In this document: positions 17,797 through 26,118 of the stretch, in pieces
How the letters are laid out: the number at the start of each line of letters is the position of its first letter
Position numbering within the stretch: position 1 is the stretch's first letter
Source of the DNA: Catenulispora sp. EB89
Lineage (GTDB): Bacteria; Actinomycetota; Actinomycetes; Streptomycetales; Catenulisporaceae
DNA: 64,000 bases
Direction of reading: 5' to 3'
NCBI RefSeq assembly: GCF_041261445.1
Contig: NZ_JBGCCU010000040.1
Coordinates: 1 to 64,000, forward strand
Program-made: the position numbers and the translations under genes
The notes under the pieces: generated by a model
The model's input: only the letters and a program-made list of their open reading frames with translations
What the model was told of the DNA's origin: nothing
Database searches by the model: none

Positions 17797-20700
17797 ATGC
17801 AGTTTGCCCGCAAACACCGCATCGCGGTGGTCGCGGTCACCGCGCTGGGTCTGGGGGTCGGCACGTCTGCCGCCGCCCTCGCCAGCCCGACGCCCGCCAG
17901 GCCGTCCGCGGCCCAGCAGCTGGCCGCGCTGTCGACCGGCGCGAAGCACCCCGTGATCGTGCTGCTCAAGAACCAGCACTCCGACCTGTCGGTCAAGACC
18001 GCCAAGGCGCAGCGCAAGGCCGCCACCAACGCCGACCAGGCTCCGCTGGTCAGCAACGCGCAGGCCACCGGCGCCCAGGACATCAAGAAGTTCTCGGTGA
18101 TCAACGGCTTCTCGGCCAAGATGACCGACGCCGAGGCCCAGAACCTGCGGCAGAACCCGGACGTCGCGGCGGTCGTCACCGACCAGCAGCGCGTCGTCAA
18201 CACCCTGACCGACGCCCAGAAGCAGGCCATCGCGGACGCCGCGAGCGCCAAGGGCAGCACCGCCACCGGCGCCGACGGCCAGACCCCGGCGGACAAGGTC
18301 ATCCCGGGCACCTGCCCCACCGACCCCAGCAAGCCGCTGCTGGAGCCGGAGGCGTTGCAGACCACGAACACCGCCTTCCTGAACAAGAACCAGCCGCAGG
18401 CCCAGAACCTGGTCGACGGCAAGGGTGTGAAGGTCGCGTGGATCGCCGACGGTCTGGACACCAACAACCCGGACTTCATCCGCGCCGACGGCACCCCGGT
18501 GTTCAGCGACTACCAGGACTTCTCCGGCACCGACCCGAACGGCAACGAGAGCGGTGACGAGGCCTTCGGCGACGCCAGCTCCATCGCCGCGCAGGGCCTG
18601 CACAGCTACGACCTGTCGAAGTACGTCATGCCAGGCCACGCGCTCCCGGCCGGCTGCAACATCACCGTCCGCGGTGTCGCCCCCGGCGCCTCGCTGGTCG
18701 GCCTGAACGTGTTCGGCGCGGCCAACCTGGTCTTCGACTCCACCGTCGTGCAGGCCATCGACTACGCGGTGAACGTGGACAACGTCGACGTCATCAACGA
18801 GTCGCTGGGCAACAACGCGCAGCCCACCGAGGGCCTGGACGTCACCAGCCTGGCCGACGACGCGGCGGTCGCCGCCGGCGTCACGGTCGTCACCTCCACC
18901 GGCGACGGCGGCGTGACCAACACCGAGGGCCAGCCGGCCGTCGACCCGAACGTGATCGGCGTCGGCGCCACCACCACCTTCCGGGACCAGGCGCAGACCG
19001 GGACCGGCGGCGCGCGGAACCTGGCGAGCAGCTGGGCCTCCAACAACACCGCCGCGCTGTCCTCCTCCGGCACCAACGTCCGGGGCCGCGTCCCGGACCT
19101 GGTCGCACCGGGCCAGGGCGGCTGGGCGCTGTGCAGCCCCGAGGCGCGCTTCAGCGCCTGCGTGGACTACAACGGCAACCCGGCCTCGCTGGAGGACTTC
19201 GGCGGCACGAGCATGGCCTCGCCGCTGGTCGCTGGCGGTGCCGCGCTGGTCATCGAGGCGTACGAGAACACCCACGGCGGGGTTCGTCCGACGCCGCAGC
19301 TGGTGAAGCAGATCCTCACCTCCTCGGCCACCGACCTCGGCCTGCCGGCCGACCAGCAGGGTTCCGGCGAGCTGAACACCTACCGCGCGGTCCGCACCGC
19401 CATGTCCGTCAAGGACGACAACGGCTCGCCCAAGGCGCAGGGTGACGGCCTGGTGGCCACCACCGGCTCCGGCGACACCCAGGTCTCGCTGATCGGCAAC
19501 GGCGGCTCCAAGCAGTCCGCGACGGTCACGCTGACCAACACCAGCCCGAACACGCAGACCGTCTCGGGAGGAGTGCGCGAGCTGGACACCACCGTCGCGG
19601 ACGTCACCGGCACCAAGGCCGTGGACTTCACCGACCCGAACTCGCCGTGGTTCTACGAGGGCTACACCCTCGGCACCCCCGGCCTGAAGCGGCACTGGTT
19701 CAGCCAGACCTTCACCGTGCCGGCCGGCGCCGACCACCTCACCGGCACCGCGACCTGCGCCTGCGGCGGCACCAGCACGCTGCTGCGCCTGGTGCTGGTC
19801 GGCCCGAACGGCGAGTACGAGAACTGGAACAGCCCGCAGGGCACCACGAACTACGCGACCGTCGACCAGGCGAACCCGCCGGCCGGCACCTGGACGGCGT
19901 ACTTCTACGCCAACGCCAACGCCACCGGCTTCAAGGGCAACGTCGCGTACGACTTCCTGGCCACCAAGTACAAGAACGTCGGCTCCGTGAGCCCGGCGAA
20001 CGCGGTGCTCAAGCCCGGACAGTCGCAGAAGTTCACGGTGAAGCAGACGCTGGCCCAGAACCCCGGCGACGTCTCCGCGGCGCTGGCGTTCTCCACCTCG
20101 TTCCACCAGGTCACCACGATGCCGGTGACCAAGCGGACGCTGATCTCCACCGGTAACGACGGCGGCGCCTTCACCGGCACCCTGACCGGTGGCAACGGCC
20201 GGGCGAACACCCCGTCGCAGACCGAGTCGTTCTTCTTCGACGTGCCGAGCGGCAAGAAGAACATGGCGATGAACCTGGCGTTCACCGGCACCCACGTGGT
20301 CTCGGCCTACCTGGAGTCCCCGGACCACCAGGTGGTGTCGCTGAGCACGAACCTCGCGGTCGACGCGCAGGGCAACCAGAGCCTGCAGCCCGCGCTGACC
20401 GGCTACGTCGACGCCCCGGCCGCCGGCCGCTGGGTGCTCTTCCTGGACGACAACAACCCGGGCGTCCTGACCGGCGACCTGTCCGACCCGTTCAACGGCC
20501 AGCTGCGGTACAACTCGGCCGACGCCCACGCCAAGGGCCTGCCCTCGGGCTCGCTCGCGGCCGGCAAGGCGGTGACCGCGACGGTGACCATCAAGAACAA
20601 CGGATGGGCCCCGCTGACGGTGTTCGCCGACCCGCGGCTGAACAGCAGCGCCGACTACGACCTGCCGGCCCAGCAGCCGCTGGGCGCGACGGTGCCGCTG

Positions 20701-21225
20701 CCGTTCGCGACCACCGGCCCGCAACCGTCGTTCCAGATCCCGACGCACACCACGGAGCTGCGCGCGTCGCAGTCCTCGACGATCCCGGCGGACTTCTCCA
20801 CCAGCAGCCCCTCGGGCACGCCGGAGATCTACGGCGTCTCCAAGGGCCTGACCGCCTCGGTGACCGTGGACTCCCCGTGGGTGACCCCGGGCGTCTGGGG
20901 CCAGGACCCGACCCCGCTGGGCCCGACGAACGGCGCCGTGAGCGGCAGTGCGACCGAGGCGCAGAGCGTGACCACGCTGGCCTTCGACCGCTCGGCCGTG
21001 GCCTCGACCGGCGACCTGTGGCTCGACGGCGTCGACCCGACCGCGCCGGCGCTGGCGCCGGTGACCATCCTGCCCGGCCAGACCGGGACGGTCACCGTCA
21101 CCTTCACGCCGACCGGCAAGAGCGGCACCAAGGTGAGCGGCGTGGTGTACGTGGACACGTACAACGCGGCGTTCGGCACCGGTGACGAGCTGACGGGCCT
21201 GCCCTACAGCTACACGGTGAAGTAG
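17797..21225 (+). CDS. Large secreted subtilase-fold (S8-like) protein with atypical active site
   Basis: The 1142-residue product has a signal peptide (VVAVTALGLGVGTSAAALA), then an I9-type propeptide (HPVIVLLKNQHSDL, INGFSAKMTDAEAQNL), then a subtilase domain at about 205-520. The Ser motif is canonical (GGTSMASPLVAGGAALV, Ser472). The other positions differ. The Asp strand reads VAWIADGLDTNNPDF, with Ala217 at the usual Asp position and Asp218 and Asp221 beside it. The His motif HGTHVAG is replaced by DASSIAA with Asp259. The oxyanion Asn segment reads STGDGG with Asp370. Acidic residues at the His and oxyanion positions are the arrangement of sedolisins, the acid-active relatives. The C-terminal 600 residues are beta-rich, with a Cys-containing jelly-roll-like segment near 640-720. 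It is flanked by terminators and stands alone. Confidence 0.85.
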   Translation: MQFARKHRIAVVAVTALGLGVGTSAAALASPTPARPSAAQQLAALSTGAKHPVIVLLKNQHSDLSVKTAKAQRKAATNADQAPLVSNAQATGAQDIKKFSVINGFSAKMTDAEAQNLRQNPDVAAVVTDQQRVVNTLTDAQKQAIADAASAKGSTATGADGQTPADKVIPGTCPTDPSKPLLEPEALQTTNTAFLNKNQPQAQNLVDGKGVKVAWIADGLDTNNPDFIRADGTPVFSDYQDFSGTDPNGNESGDEAFGDASSIAAQGLHSYDLSKYVMPGHALPAGCNITVRGVAPGASLVGLNVFGAANLVFDSTVVQAIDYAVNVDNVDVINESLGNNAQPTEGLDVTSLADDAAVAAGVTVVTSTGDGGVTNTEGQPAVDPNVIGVGATTTFRDQAQTGTGGARNLASSWASNNTAALSSSGTNVRGRVPDLVAPGQGGWALCSPEARFSACVDYNGNPASLEDFGGTSMASPLVAGGAALVIEAYENTHGGVRPTPQLVKQILTSSATDLGLPADQQGSGELNTYRAVRTAMSVKDDNGSPKAQGDGLVATTGSGDTQVSLIGNGGSKQSATVTLTNTSPNTQTVSGGVRELDTTVADVTGTKAVDFTDPNSPWFYEGYTLGTPGLKRHWFSQTFTVPAGADHLTGTATCACGGTSTLLRLVLVGPNGEYENWNSPQGTTNYATVDQANPPAGTWTAYFYANANATGFKGNVAYDFLATKYKNVGSVSPANAVLKPGQSQKFTVKQTLAQNPGDVSAALAFSTSFHQVTTMPVTKRTLISTGNDGGAFTGTLTGGNGRANTPSQTESFFFDVPSGKKNMAMNLAFTGTHVVSAYLESPDHQVVSLSTNLAVDAQGNQSLQPALTGYVDAPAAGRWVLFLDDNNPGVLTGDLSDPFNGQLRYNSADAHAKGLPSGSLAAGKAVTATVTIKNNGWAPLTVFADPRLNSSADYDLPAQQPLGATVPLPFATTGPQPSFQIPTHTTELRASQSSTIPADFSTSSPSGTPEIYGVSKGLTASVTVDSPWVTPGVWGQDPTPLGPTNGAVSGSATEAQSVTTLAFDRSAVASTGDLWLDGVDPTAPALAPVTILPGQTGTVTVTFTPTGKSGTKVSGVVYVDTYNAAFGTGDELTGLPYSYTVK

Positions 21226-21238
21226 TCGCACCAAGACT

Positions 21239-21273
21239 GCGGGCGCCCGGACCTCGGCGGTCCGGGCGCCCGC
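21239..21273 (+). terminator. Intrinsic terminator after the subtilase gene
   Basis: A perfect 15-bp stem, GCGGGCGCCCGGACC / GGTCCGGGCGCCCGC, with loop TCGGC. A T-run is absent, as is common in actinomycetes. Confidence 0.8.
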
Positions 21274-21375
21274 TGTTGTGTGCCTGTGTGCCCCGCGGGT
21301 GCGCGCTGTCGCCGGCGTGGGCACTGATCAGTTTTTGAGAAGCCCGGAGCGGCGGGTCTTCCTACGATGGATCAC

Positions 21376-21837
21376 ATGGCGAACACGACGAAGAAGACAG
21401 CGAAGAAGGCCGCCGCCGGCTCCGAGGAGAACTTCAGCGCCGAGGAGCGCGCCGCGATGAAGGAGCGGGCCAAGGAGGTCCGTTCTTCCAAGAAGGCCGC
21501 CGACGCCGACCCCGAGGCCGAGGTCCTGGCGAAGATCGCGGAGTTCCCGCCGGACGACCGCGAGCTGGCCGAGCAGGTCCACAAGCTGGTGCTCGCCGCC
21601 GCGCCGACGCTGGTCCCGCGCCTGTGGTACGGCCAGCCGGCGTACTCGAAGGACGGGAAGGTGCTGGTGTTCTTCCAGCCGGCATCGAAGTTCAAGACCC
21701 GGTACGCCACGCTCGGGTTCAGCGACGTCGCGGCGCTGGACGAGGGGTCGATGTGGCCGACGTATTTCGCCCTGACCGCTCTGAGCGCCGCCGACGAGAA
21801 GCGGATCGCGGAGTTGGTGGCGCGGGCTGCCGCGTGA
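21376..21837 (+). CDS. DUF1801 family protein
   Basis: The product is 153 residues if translation starts at the ATG at 21376; an in-frame ATG at 21367 adds three residues. The N-terminal 50 residues are Lys/Ala/Glu-rich (TTKKTAKKAAA), a charged tail like those of nucleoid-associated proteins. From about residue 55 the sequence follows the DUF1801/YdhG-like fold: LAEQVHKLVLAAAPTLVPRLWYGQPAYSK, then VLVFFQPASKFKTRYATLGF, ending in a helix with DEKRIAELVARA. The family includes the iron chaperone Fra and several uncharacterised groups; no specific role can be assigned here. The basic tail might give nucleic-acid affinity, which is a guess. Confidence 0.78.
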   Translation: MANTTKKTAKKAAAGSEENFSAEERAAMKERAKEVRSSKKAADADPEAEVLAKIAEFPPDDRELAEQVHKLVLAAAPTLVPRLWYGQPAYSKDGKVLVFFQPASKFKTRYATLGFSDVAALDEGSMWPTYFALTALSAADEKRIAELVARAAA

Positions 21838-21888
21838 GGGCGGCGCCTGCCACGTGGGTCTGAGCAGGTCCGCGCGGCAGGTAGATTT

Positions 21889-23436
21889 GTGCGGGTGATC
21901 GAGCAGGGTGAACTGGACGAACCGGCGGACCGCGTGGCTGATGAGGCTGCTGTGGCCGCCGATGGTCCCGAGGACTTCGGGCCCGGGCTCGCCCCCGAGC
22001 GCCTGGCCCTGCTGCTCGACATCCTGGCCGAGGTCGAAACCCTGCCCACGGAACACCCCGACGCGGTGACCGTGCGGCGGGCGACGGCCGGCGTCTACAA
22101 GAGCGTCAAGCTGCGGCGCCGTGCCGACCGGCAGGCGCGGGTGATCGCCGCTGACCGTGCGGTCACCGCCAAGACCGCCACCGGCGCCCCGACCCGACTT
22201 GACGACGAGACGCAGGGGCTGCCGCTGAGCTCGGAGACCGCCGCGTCCGGCAACGCCGTCGCCGGGGTCCTGACCCGCGACCGCGGGTGCTACATCTGCA
22301 AGCAGCGGTACCGCGAGGTGCACGCCTTCTACCACAACCTGTGTCCCGACTGCGCCGCCGAGAACTGGAAGCGCCGCGACGCGCACGCCGACCTGACCGG
22401 CAAGCGCGCGCTGCTCACCGGCGGCCGGGCGAAGATCGGCATGTACATCGCGCTGCGGCTGCTGCGGGACGGCGCGCACCTGACCATCACCACGCGCTTC
22501 CCGAACGACGCCGCGCGGCGCTTCGCGGCGATGCCGGACAGCGGCGAGTGGCTGCACCGGCTGCGCGTCGTCGGCATCGACCTGCGGGACGTCGCGCAGG
22601 TGGTGGCGCTGGCCGATTCGGTCGCGGCCGAGGGGCCGCTCGACATCATGGTGAACAACGCCGCGCAGACGGTGCGGCGCTCGGCGGGGGCCTACGAGCC
22701 TTTGATCCGGGCCGAGGCCGCGCCGCTGCCTGATGGACCGTTGCCGGAGCTGATTTCGTTCGGGCGGTTCACGGGCTCCGGGTTGGTCGCGCTGCCCGGC
22801 CAGACACGTTCTTCGGAGACGATCACGGCGGACCTCGTCGGGGTCGGCGCCGATCTTGTCTCACTCGCGCTCACCGCCGGCTCGGCCGCGCCGGACCGCA
22901 TCGCCGCCGGAACCGCCATCGACGCCGGTGGCCTGGTCCCGGACCTGGCGGACGTCAACTCGTGGGTGCAGACCGTCGAGGACGTCGATCCGATCGAGCT
23001 GCTGGAGGTCCAGCTGTGCAACTCCACGGCGCCGTTCATCCTCATCAGCAGGCTGCGTAACGCGATGAAGGCCTCGCCGTCGGCGCGCAAGCACATCGTC
23101 AACGTCTCGGCGATGGAGGGCGTTTTCAGCCGTGGCTACAAGGGCGCCGGCCACCCGCACACGAACATGGCCAAGGCTGCTCTCAACATGCTGACACGCA
23201 CGAGTGCCAAGGAGATGTTCGAGACCGACGGCATCCTGATGAACAGCGTCGACACCGGCTGGATCACGGACGAGCGGCCGCATCCGGACCGTGTCCGGTT
23301 GGCGGGGGAAGGGTTTCACGCGCCGCTGGACCTGGTCGACGGCGCGGCGCGGGTCTACGACCCGATCGTGCGGGGCGAGCAGGGCGAGGATCTTTACGGG
23401 TACTTCCTCAAGGATTACGCGAACTCTGGTTGGTAG
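21889..23436 (+). CDS. Atypical SDR-family oxidoreductase with N-terminal Cys-rich module
   Basis: The 515-residue product uses a GTG start (a second GTG at 21895 is possible). Residues about 1-125 are a leader with no recognised domain. Residues about 130-157 hold CYIC and CPDC, a four-Cys zinc-ribbon-like module. A Rossmann fold follows, with nucleotide-binding motif TGGRAKIG near 170 and VNNAAQ near 260. An extra segment of some 85 residues comes before the catalytic strand. The Ser motif NVSAMEG gives Ser407. In place of YxxxK the sequence has TNMAK: Lys429 is kept, but the Tyr position is Thr425. Loss of this Tyr suggests a changed or lost reduction chemistry. The gene converges on the AraC regulator with a 29-base overlap. 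Confidence 0.82.
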   Translation: MRVIEQGELDEPADRVADEAAVAADGPEDFGPGLAPERLALLLDILAEVETLPTEHPDAVTVRRATAGVYKSVKLRRRADRQARVIAADRAVTAKTATGAPTRLDDETQGLPLSSETAASGNAVAGVLTRDRGCYICKQRYREVHAFYHNLCPDCAAENWKRRDAHADLTGKRALLTGGRAKIGMYIALRLLRDGAHLTITTRFPNDAARRFAAMPDSGEWLHRLRVVGIDLRDVAQVVALADSVAAEGPLDIMVNNAAQTVRRSAGAYEPLIRAEAAPLPDGPLPELISFGRFTGSGLVALPGQTRSSETITADLVGVGADLVSLALTAGSAAPDRIAAGTAIDAGGLVPDLADVNSWVQTVEDVDPIELLEVQLCNSTAPFILISRLRNAMKASPSARKHIVNVSAMEGVFSRGYKGAGHPHTNMAKAALNMLTRTSAKEMFETDGILMNSVDTGWITDERPHPDRVRLAGEGFHAPLDLVDGAARVYDPIVRGEQGEDLYGYFLKDYANSGW

Positions 23437-24193
23437 AGCGGCGGCGGTCCTGTCGGCTTTGGCGTAGGGCCCGCGGCGAGGCGCCGAAGGCCTTCCGGCA
23501 CGTCTTGTTGAACGCCTGCAGGTCGGGGATCCCGACGGACGCCGCGATCGCCGTCACCGACAGCGTGGACGCCTGCAACAGGTGCAGCGCGTGGGCCATC
23601 CTCCGCGAGGCGATGTAGCCGACGACCGTGTCGCCGACGTGCTCGTGGAACAGGCGGGTGAGCTGGTTGTGCGAGACGCCGGCGAAGCGTGCCAGCTCGG
23701 CCACGACCAGGGGTTCGGCCAGATGTTCCTCGATGCGGCGGACCACGGCCGCGACGACCGGGTTGCGGGGCGCGGCGGTCCCGGCGTCGGCGAGGTCCGA
23801 CACCCGCCACAGCGCGGCCCAGACCGCCGCCGCCGAGCGGTTCGGCGAGGTGGGGAAGGACGCGACGGCGTCGAGCAGCAGCTCGCGCAGGATCGGGAGC
23901 TCCGGGCCCGCGTCGCCGACGAAGGGGGCGCGGCGTCCGGGCATGGCGAAGTGGACGTACAGGTGCTCCGAGCGTCCGCGGTACCGGAACTCGACCTTCG
24001 TGCCGGGCGGGACCAGGCTGACGGTGCCGGGCCGGAGGTCGTGCCGGATGCCGTCGGCCACGAACGCCGCGTGGTAGCTGTACAGGTGGAGCTGCCAGAG
24101 GTCGGGGAGGCGGAAGACGTCGACCGCGGTGTTGATGCCGTGCACGCCGACGCCGGCGTTGGCCACGAGCGGCGGACCGGCTTCGATCTCCAC
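23408..24193 (-). CDS. AraC-family transcriptional regulator
   Basis: The product is 261 residues with a GTG start. The N-terminal cupin-like sensor domain (about 1-110) includes DLWQLHLYSYHAAFVADG and GTVSLVPPGTKVEFRYRG, the beta-barrel pattern of sugar-binding AraC sensors. The C-terminal double helix-turn-helix (about 160-250) includes EHLAEPLVVAELARFAGVS, QLTRLFHEHVGDTVVGYIASRRM, and the second HTH SVTAIAASVGIPDLQAFNKTC followed by KAFGASPRALRQ. It is divergent from the alpha-L-fucosidase gene across 72 bases and is the likely regulator of it, probably responding to the sugar released or a precursor. Confidence 0.88.
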   Translation of the reverse strand: MEIEAGPPLVANAGVGVHGINTAVDVFRLPDLWQLHLYSYHAAFVADGIRHDLRPGTVSLVPPGTKVEFRYRGRSEHLYVHFAMPGRRAPFVGDAGPELPILRELLLDAVASFPTSPNRSAAAVWAALWRVSDLADAGTAAPRNPVVAAVVRRIEEHLAEPLVVAELARFAGVSHNQLTRLFHEHVGDTVVGYIASRRMAHALHLLQASTLSVTAIAASVGIPDLQAFNKTCRKAFGASPRALRQSRQDRRRSTNQSSRNP

Positions 24194-24210
24194 GGTGAAA
24201 ATCTACCAGT

Positions 24211-24229
24211 ATCGGTGATCCAGACCGAT
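24211..24229. promoter_or_regulatory. Inverted repeat between AraC and fucosidase genes, candidate operator
   Basis: ATCGGT, seven bases, ACCGAT. It lies in the middle of the 72-base divergent region, where an operator serving both genes would be expected. AraC sites are more often direct repeats, so the assignment is tentative. Confidence 0.4.
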
Positions 24230-24265
24230 CAACTTGCTGGCCTTTCGCCTCTAGCGTGGTGAACC

Positions 24266-25495
24266 GTGACCATGCAGCCCTGGTTCGCCGACGCCAAGCT
24301 CGGCATCTTCGTCCACTGGGGGATCTACGCCGTCGACGGCATCCCGGAGTCCTGGTCGTTCTACAACGGCGAGATCACCCACGAGAACTACATGAAGCAG
24401 CTCGACGGCTTCACCGCGAGCGCCTACGACGCGGGGGAGTGGGCCCGGCTGTTCAAGGCGGCGGGCGCGCGGTACGCCGTGCTGACGTCGAAGCACCACG
24501 ACGGCGTCGCGCTGTGGGAGACGGCCGAGAACGACCTGAACGTGGTCCGGCGGACGCCGGCGGGGCGTGACCTGCTGGCGCCGTACGCGCAGGCGATGCG
24601 CGACGCCGGGCTCAAGGTGGGCATCTACTTCTCGCACCTGGACTGGTCGCACCCCGACTACCCGTTCCACACCCGCGAGGAGTTCGAGCGCGGCGTCGCC
24701 GAGGACCCGGAGGCGTGGGCACGCTTCCTGAAGTTCCACCGCGCGCAGCTGACGGAGATCGTCGAGGGCTACGCACCCGACCTGCTCTGGTTCGACGGGG
24801 ACTGGGAGCGCCCCGAGGAGCAGTGGCGGATGGCGGAGCTGCGCGATCAGCTGACCGCGATGAAGGCGGACATGGTCTTCAACTCGCGGCTCCTCGGCTA
24901 CGGCGACTACGCGACACCCGAGCAGGGGGCACCGATCACGCCGCCCGAGGGCCCGTGGGAGCTGTGCTACACGGTGAACAACTCCTGGGGCTTCCAGCGC
25001 AACGACCAGGACCACAAGCCGATCAGCCTGCTGATCCGCACCTTCGTCGAAACCATAGCCGGCGGCGGCAACCTGCTCCTGGACGTCGGCCCCCGCGCCG
25101 ACGGCTCGATCCCCGCGGAGCAGACCTCGCGCCTGGAGGCACTGGGCAGCTGGATACGGCGCAACGAGCCGGCGGTGTTCGGCACAGTACGCGGCATCCC
25201 GGCCGGCCACGTCTACGCACCGACGACGCTCGCCGAGGACCGCCGCACGCTGTACGTGTTCTGCTACGACCCGCCACGCGACCCGGTCACGGTGCGCGGC
25301 CTGACCAGCCGAGTGAAGCGCGTGACGGCACTGGCGACCGGCGAGGAGCTGACGCACCGGCGCTACGGCGGCTTCGACACGATCCCCGCCGTGCTGGCGA
25401 TCGACCCGCCGAGCGTGGCGGACCCGGTGGTGACGGTGCTGGCGATCGAGCTGGAGGGGGAGGTGGAGTTGTATCGGGGGGAGGGGCGGAGCTGA
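24266..25495 (+). CDS. Alpha-L-fucosidase (GH29), cytoplasmic
   Basis: The product is 409 residues from GTG at 24266 (an ATG at 24272 would remove two residues). It is a complete GH29 catalytic barrel. Early motifs are WFADAKLGIFVHWGIYAVDG and ESWSFYNG; the TSKHHDGVALW block near 75 is a hallmark of the family. The nucleophile is expected to be Asp177 in LLWFDGDW, the conserved WxD strand. GGGNLLLDVGPRADGSIP near 265 is also typical, and a C-terminal beta-sandwich completes the chain. There is no signal peptide, so it acts on imported fucosylated oligosaccharides. The sugar importer downstream may supply substrate, although they are transcribed separately. Confidence 0.93.
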   Translation: MTMQPWFADAKLGIFVHWGIYAVDGIPESWSFYNGEITHENYMKQLDGFTASAYDAGEWARLFKAAGARYAVLTSKHHDGVALWETAENDLNVVRRTPAGRDLLAPYAQAMRDAGLKVGIYFSHLDWSHPDYPFHTREEFERGVAEDPEAWARFLKFHRAQLTEIVEGYAPDLLWFDGDWERPEEQWRMAELRDQLTAMKADMVFNSRLLGYGDYATPEQGAPITPPEGPWELCYTVNNSWGFQRNDQDHKPISLLIRTFVETIAGGGNLLLDVGPRADGSIPAEQTSRLEALGSWIRRNEPAVFGTVRGIPAGHVYAPTTLAEDRRTLYVFCYDPPRDPVTVRGLTSRVKRVTALATGEELTHRRYGGFDTIPAVLAIDPPSVADPVVTVLAIELEGEVELYRGEGRS

Positions 25496-25552
25496 GGGGG
25501 TTGGGTTGGCGGGCGCGGGCTCGGGTCCGTAGGCCAGCCCGGCCAGACACAG

Positions 25553-25592
25553 AAGCGCGCGGCGGCTCCCCTCCGGATACCGCCGCGCGCTT
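25553..25592. terminator. Bidirectional terminator after the fucosidase gene
   Basis: A perfect 13-bp stem, AAGCGCGCGGCGG / CCGCCGCGCGCTT, with a 14-base loop, placed between the convergent fucosidase gene and the beta-helix relic. Confidence 0.8.
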
Positions 25593-25604
25593 GTGCCCGA
25601 CTGC

Positions 25605-26118
25605 TCAGCAGCTCGAAATCCCCGGCCCGGCATACGCGCCCCGGTTCGGCGCGCCGGCCGGAATCGCGTTGCCGAAGTAGTCGCGGCCGCCGTTGCCCGC
25701 GATCGCGACACCGCTGCCGAGCGCCGGCGATCCCGCGCACAGCCGGTAGCCGTTCGCGTGAGCGCCGATGCCGGTGGCGGTTCCGCCGGCCGTGCCGGTT
25801 CCCGGGGTGGTCGCAGTGCCGAAGAAGGTGTTGTCGGTCAGCTGGTAGCTCGTCGCTGAGGACAGGGCGAAGGTCGCGTCGCCCGGTGCGCCCGCGTTCA
25901 CCACCACGTTGTTCGTGAACCGCACGTTCCGGGCCGTGCTGTCGTTGTTCTCGCGCAGCACCGTCATGCCTGCACCGGGCCTGAGGGGCCCGAGCAGTTC
26001 AGCGAGTTCCCGGTGATCTGCACGTCGTCGAACCACGTCGGCACGCTCGTGCCGTGCACGCTGACGACGATCCCGTCGCTCCCTTCCACGTCCTTCGTGT
26101 CGTCGCCGAGCACGTCGA
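25605..26118 (-). pseudogene. 3' remnant of a parallel beta-helix secreted protein, frameshifted
   Basis: Reading leftward from the DUF5107 stop codon, one frame encodes VPTWFDDVQITGNSLNCSG and then ends at a TGA near 25968. The continuation is in another frame from an overlapping ATG: TVLRENNDSTARNVRFTNNVVVN, then the usual beta-helix C-terminus with RLCAGSPALGSG, DYFGN and NRGAY motifs. Together they read as one protein with a single-base frameshift near 25970-25990. This is the C-terminal part of a polysaccharide-lyase- or glycosidase-like beta-helix protein. The 5' portion with signal peptide and active site is gone; the DUF5107 gene now abuts the break. It is probably not functional. Confidence 0.72.

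Noticed and set aside
17527-21324. 1265-codon leftward frame across the subtilase gene
   Set aside because: No ribosome binding site or recognisable domain; composition is Val/Arg/Gly. The subtilase frame has a signal peptide and clear motifs.
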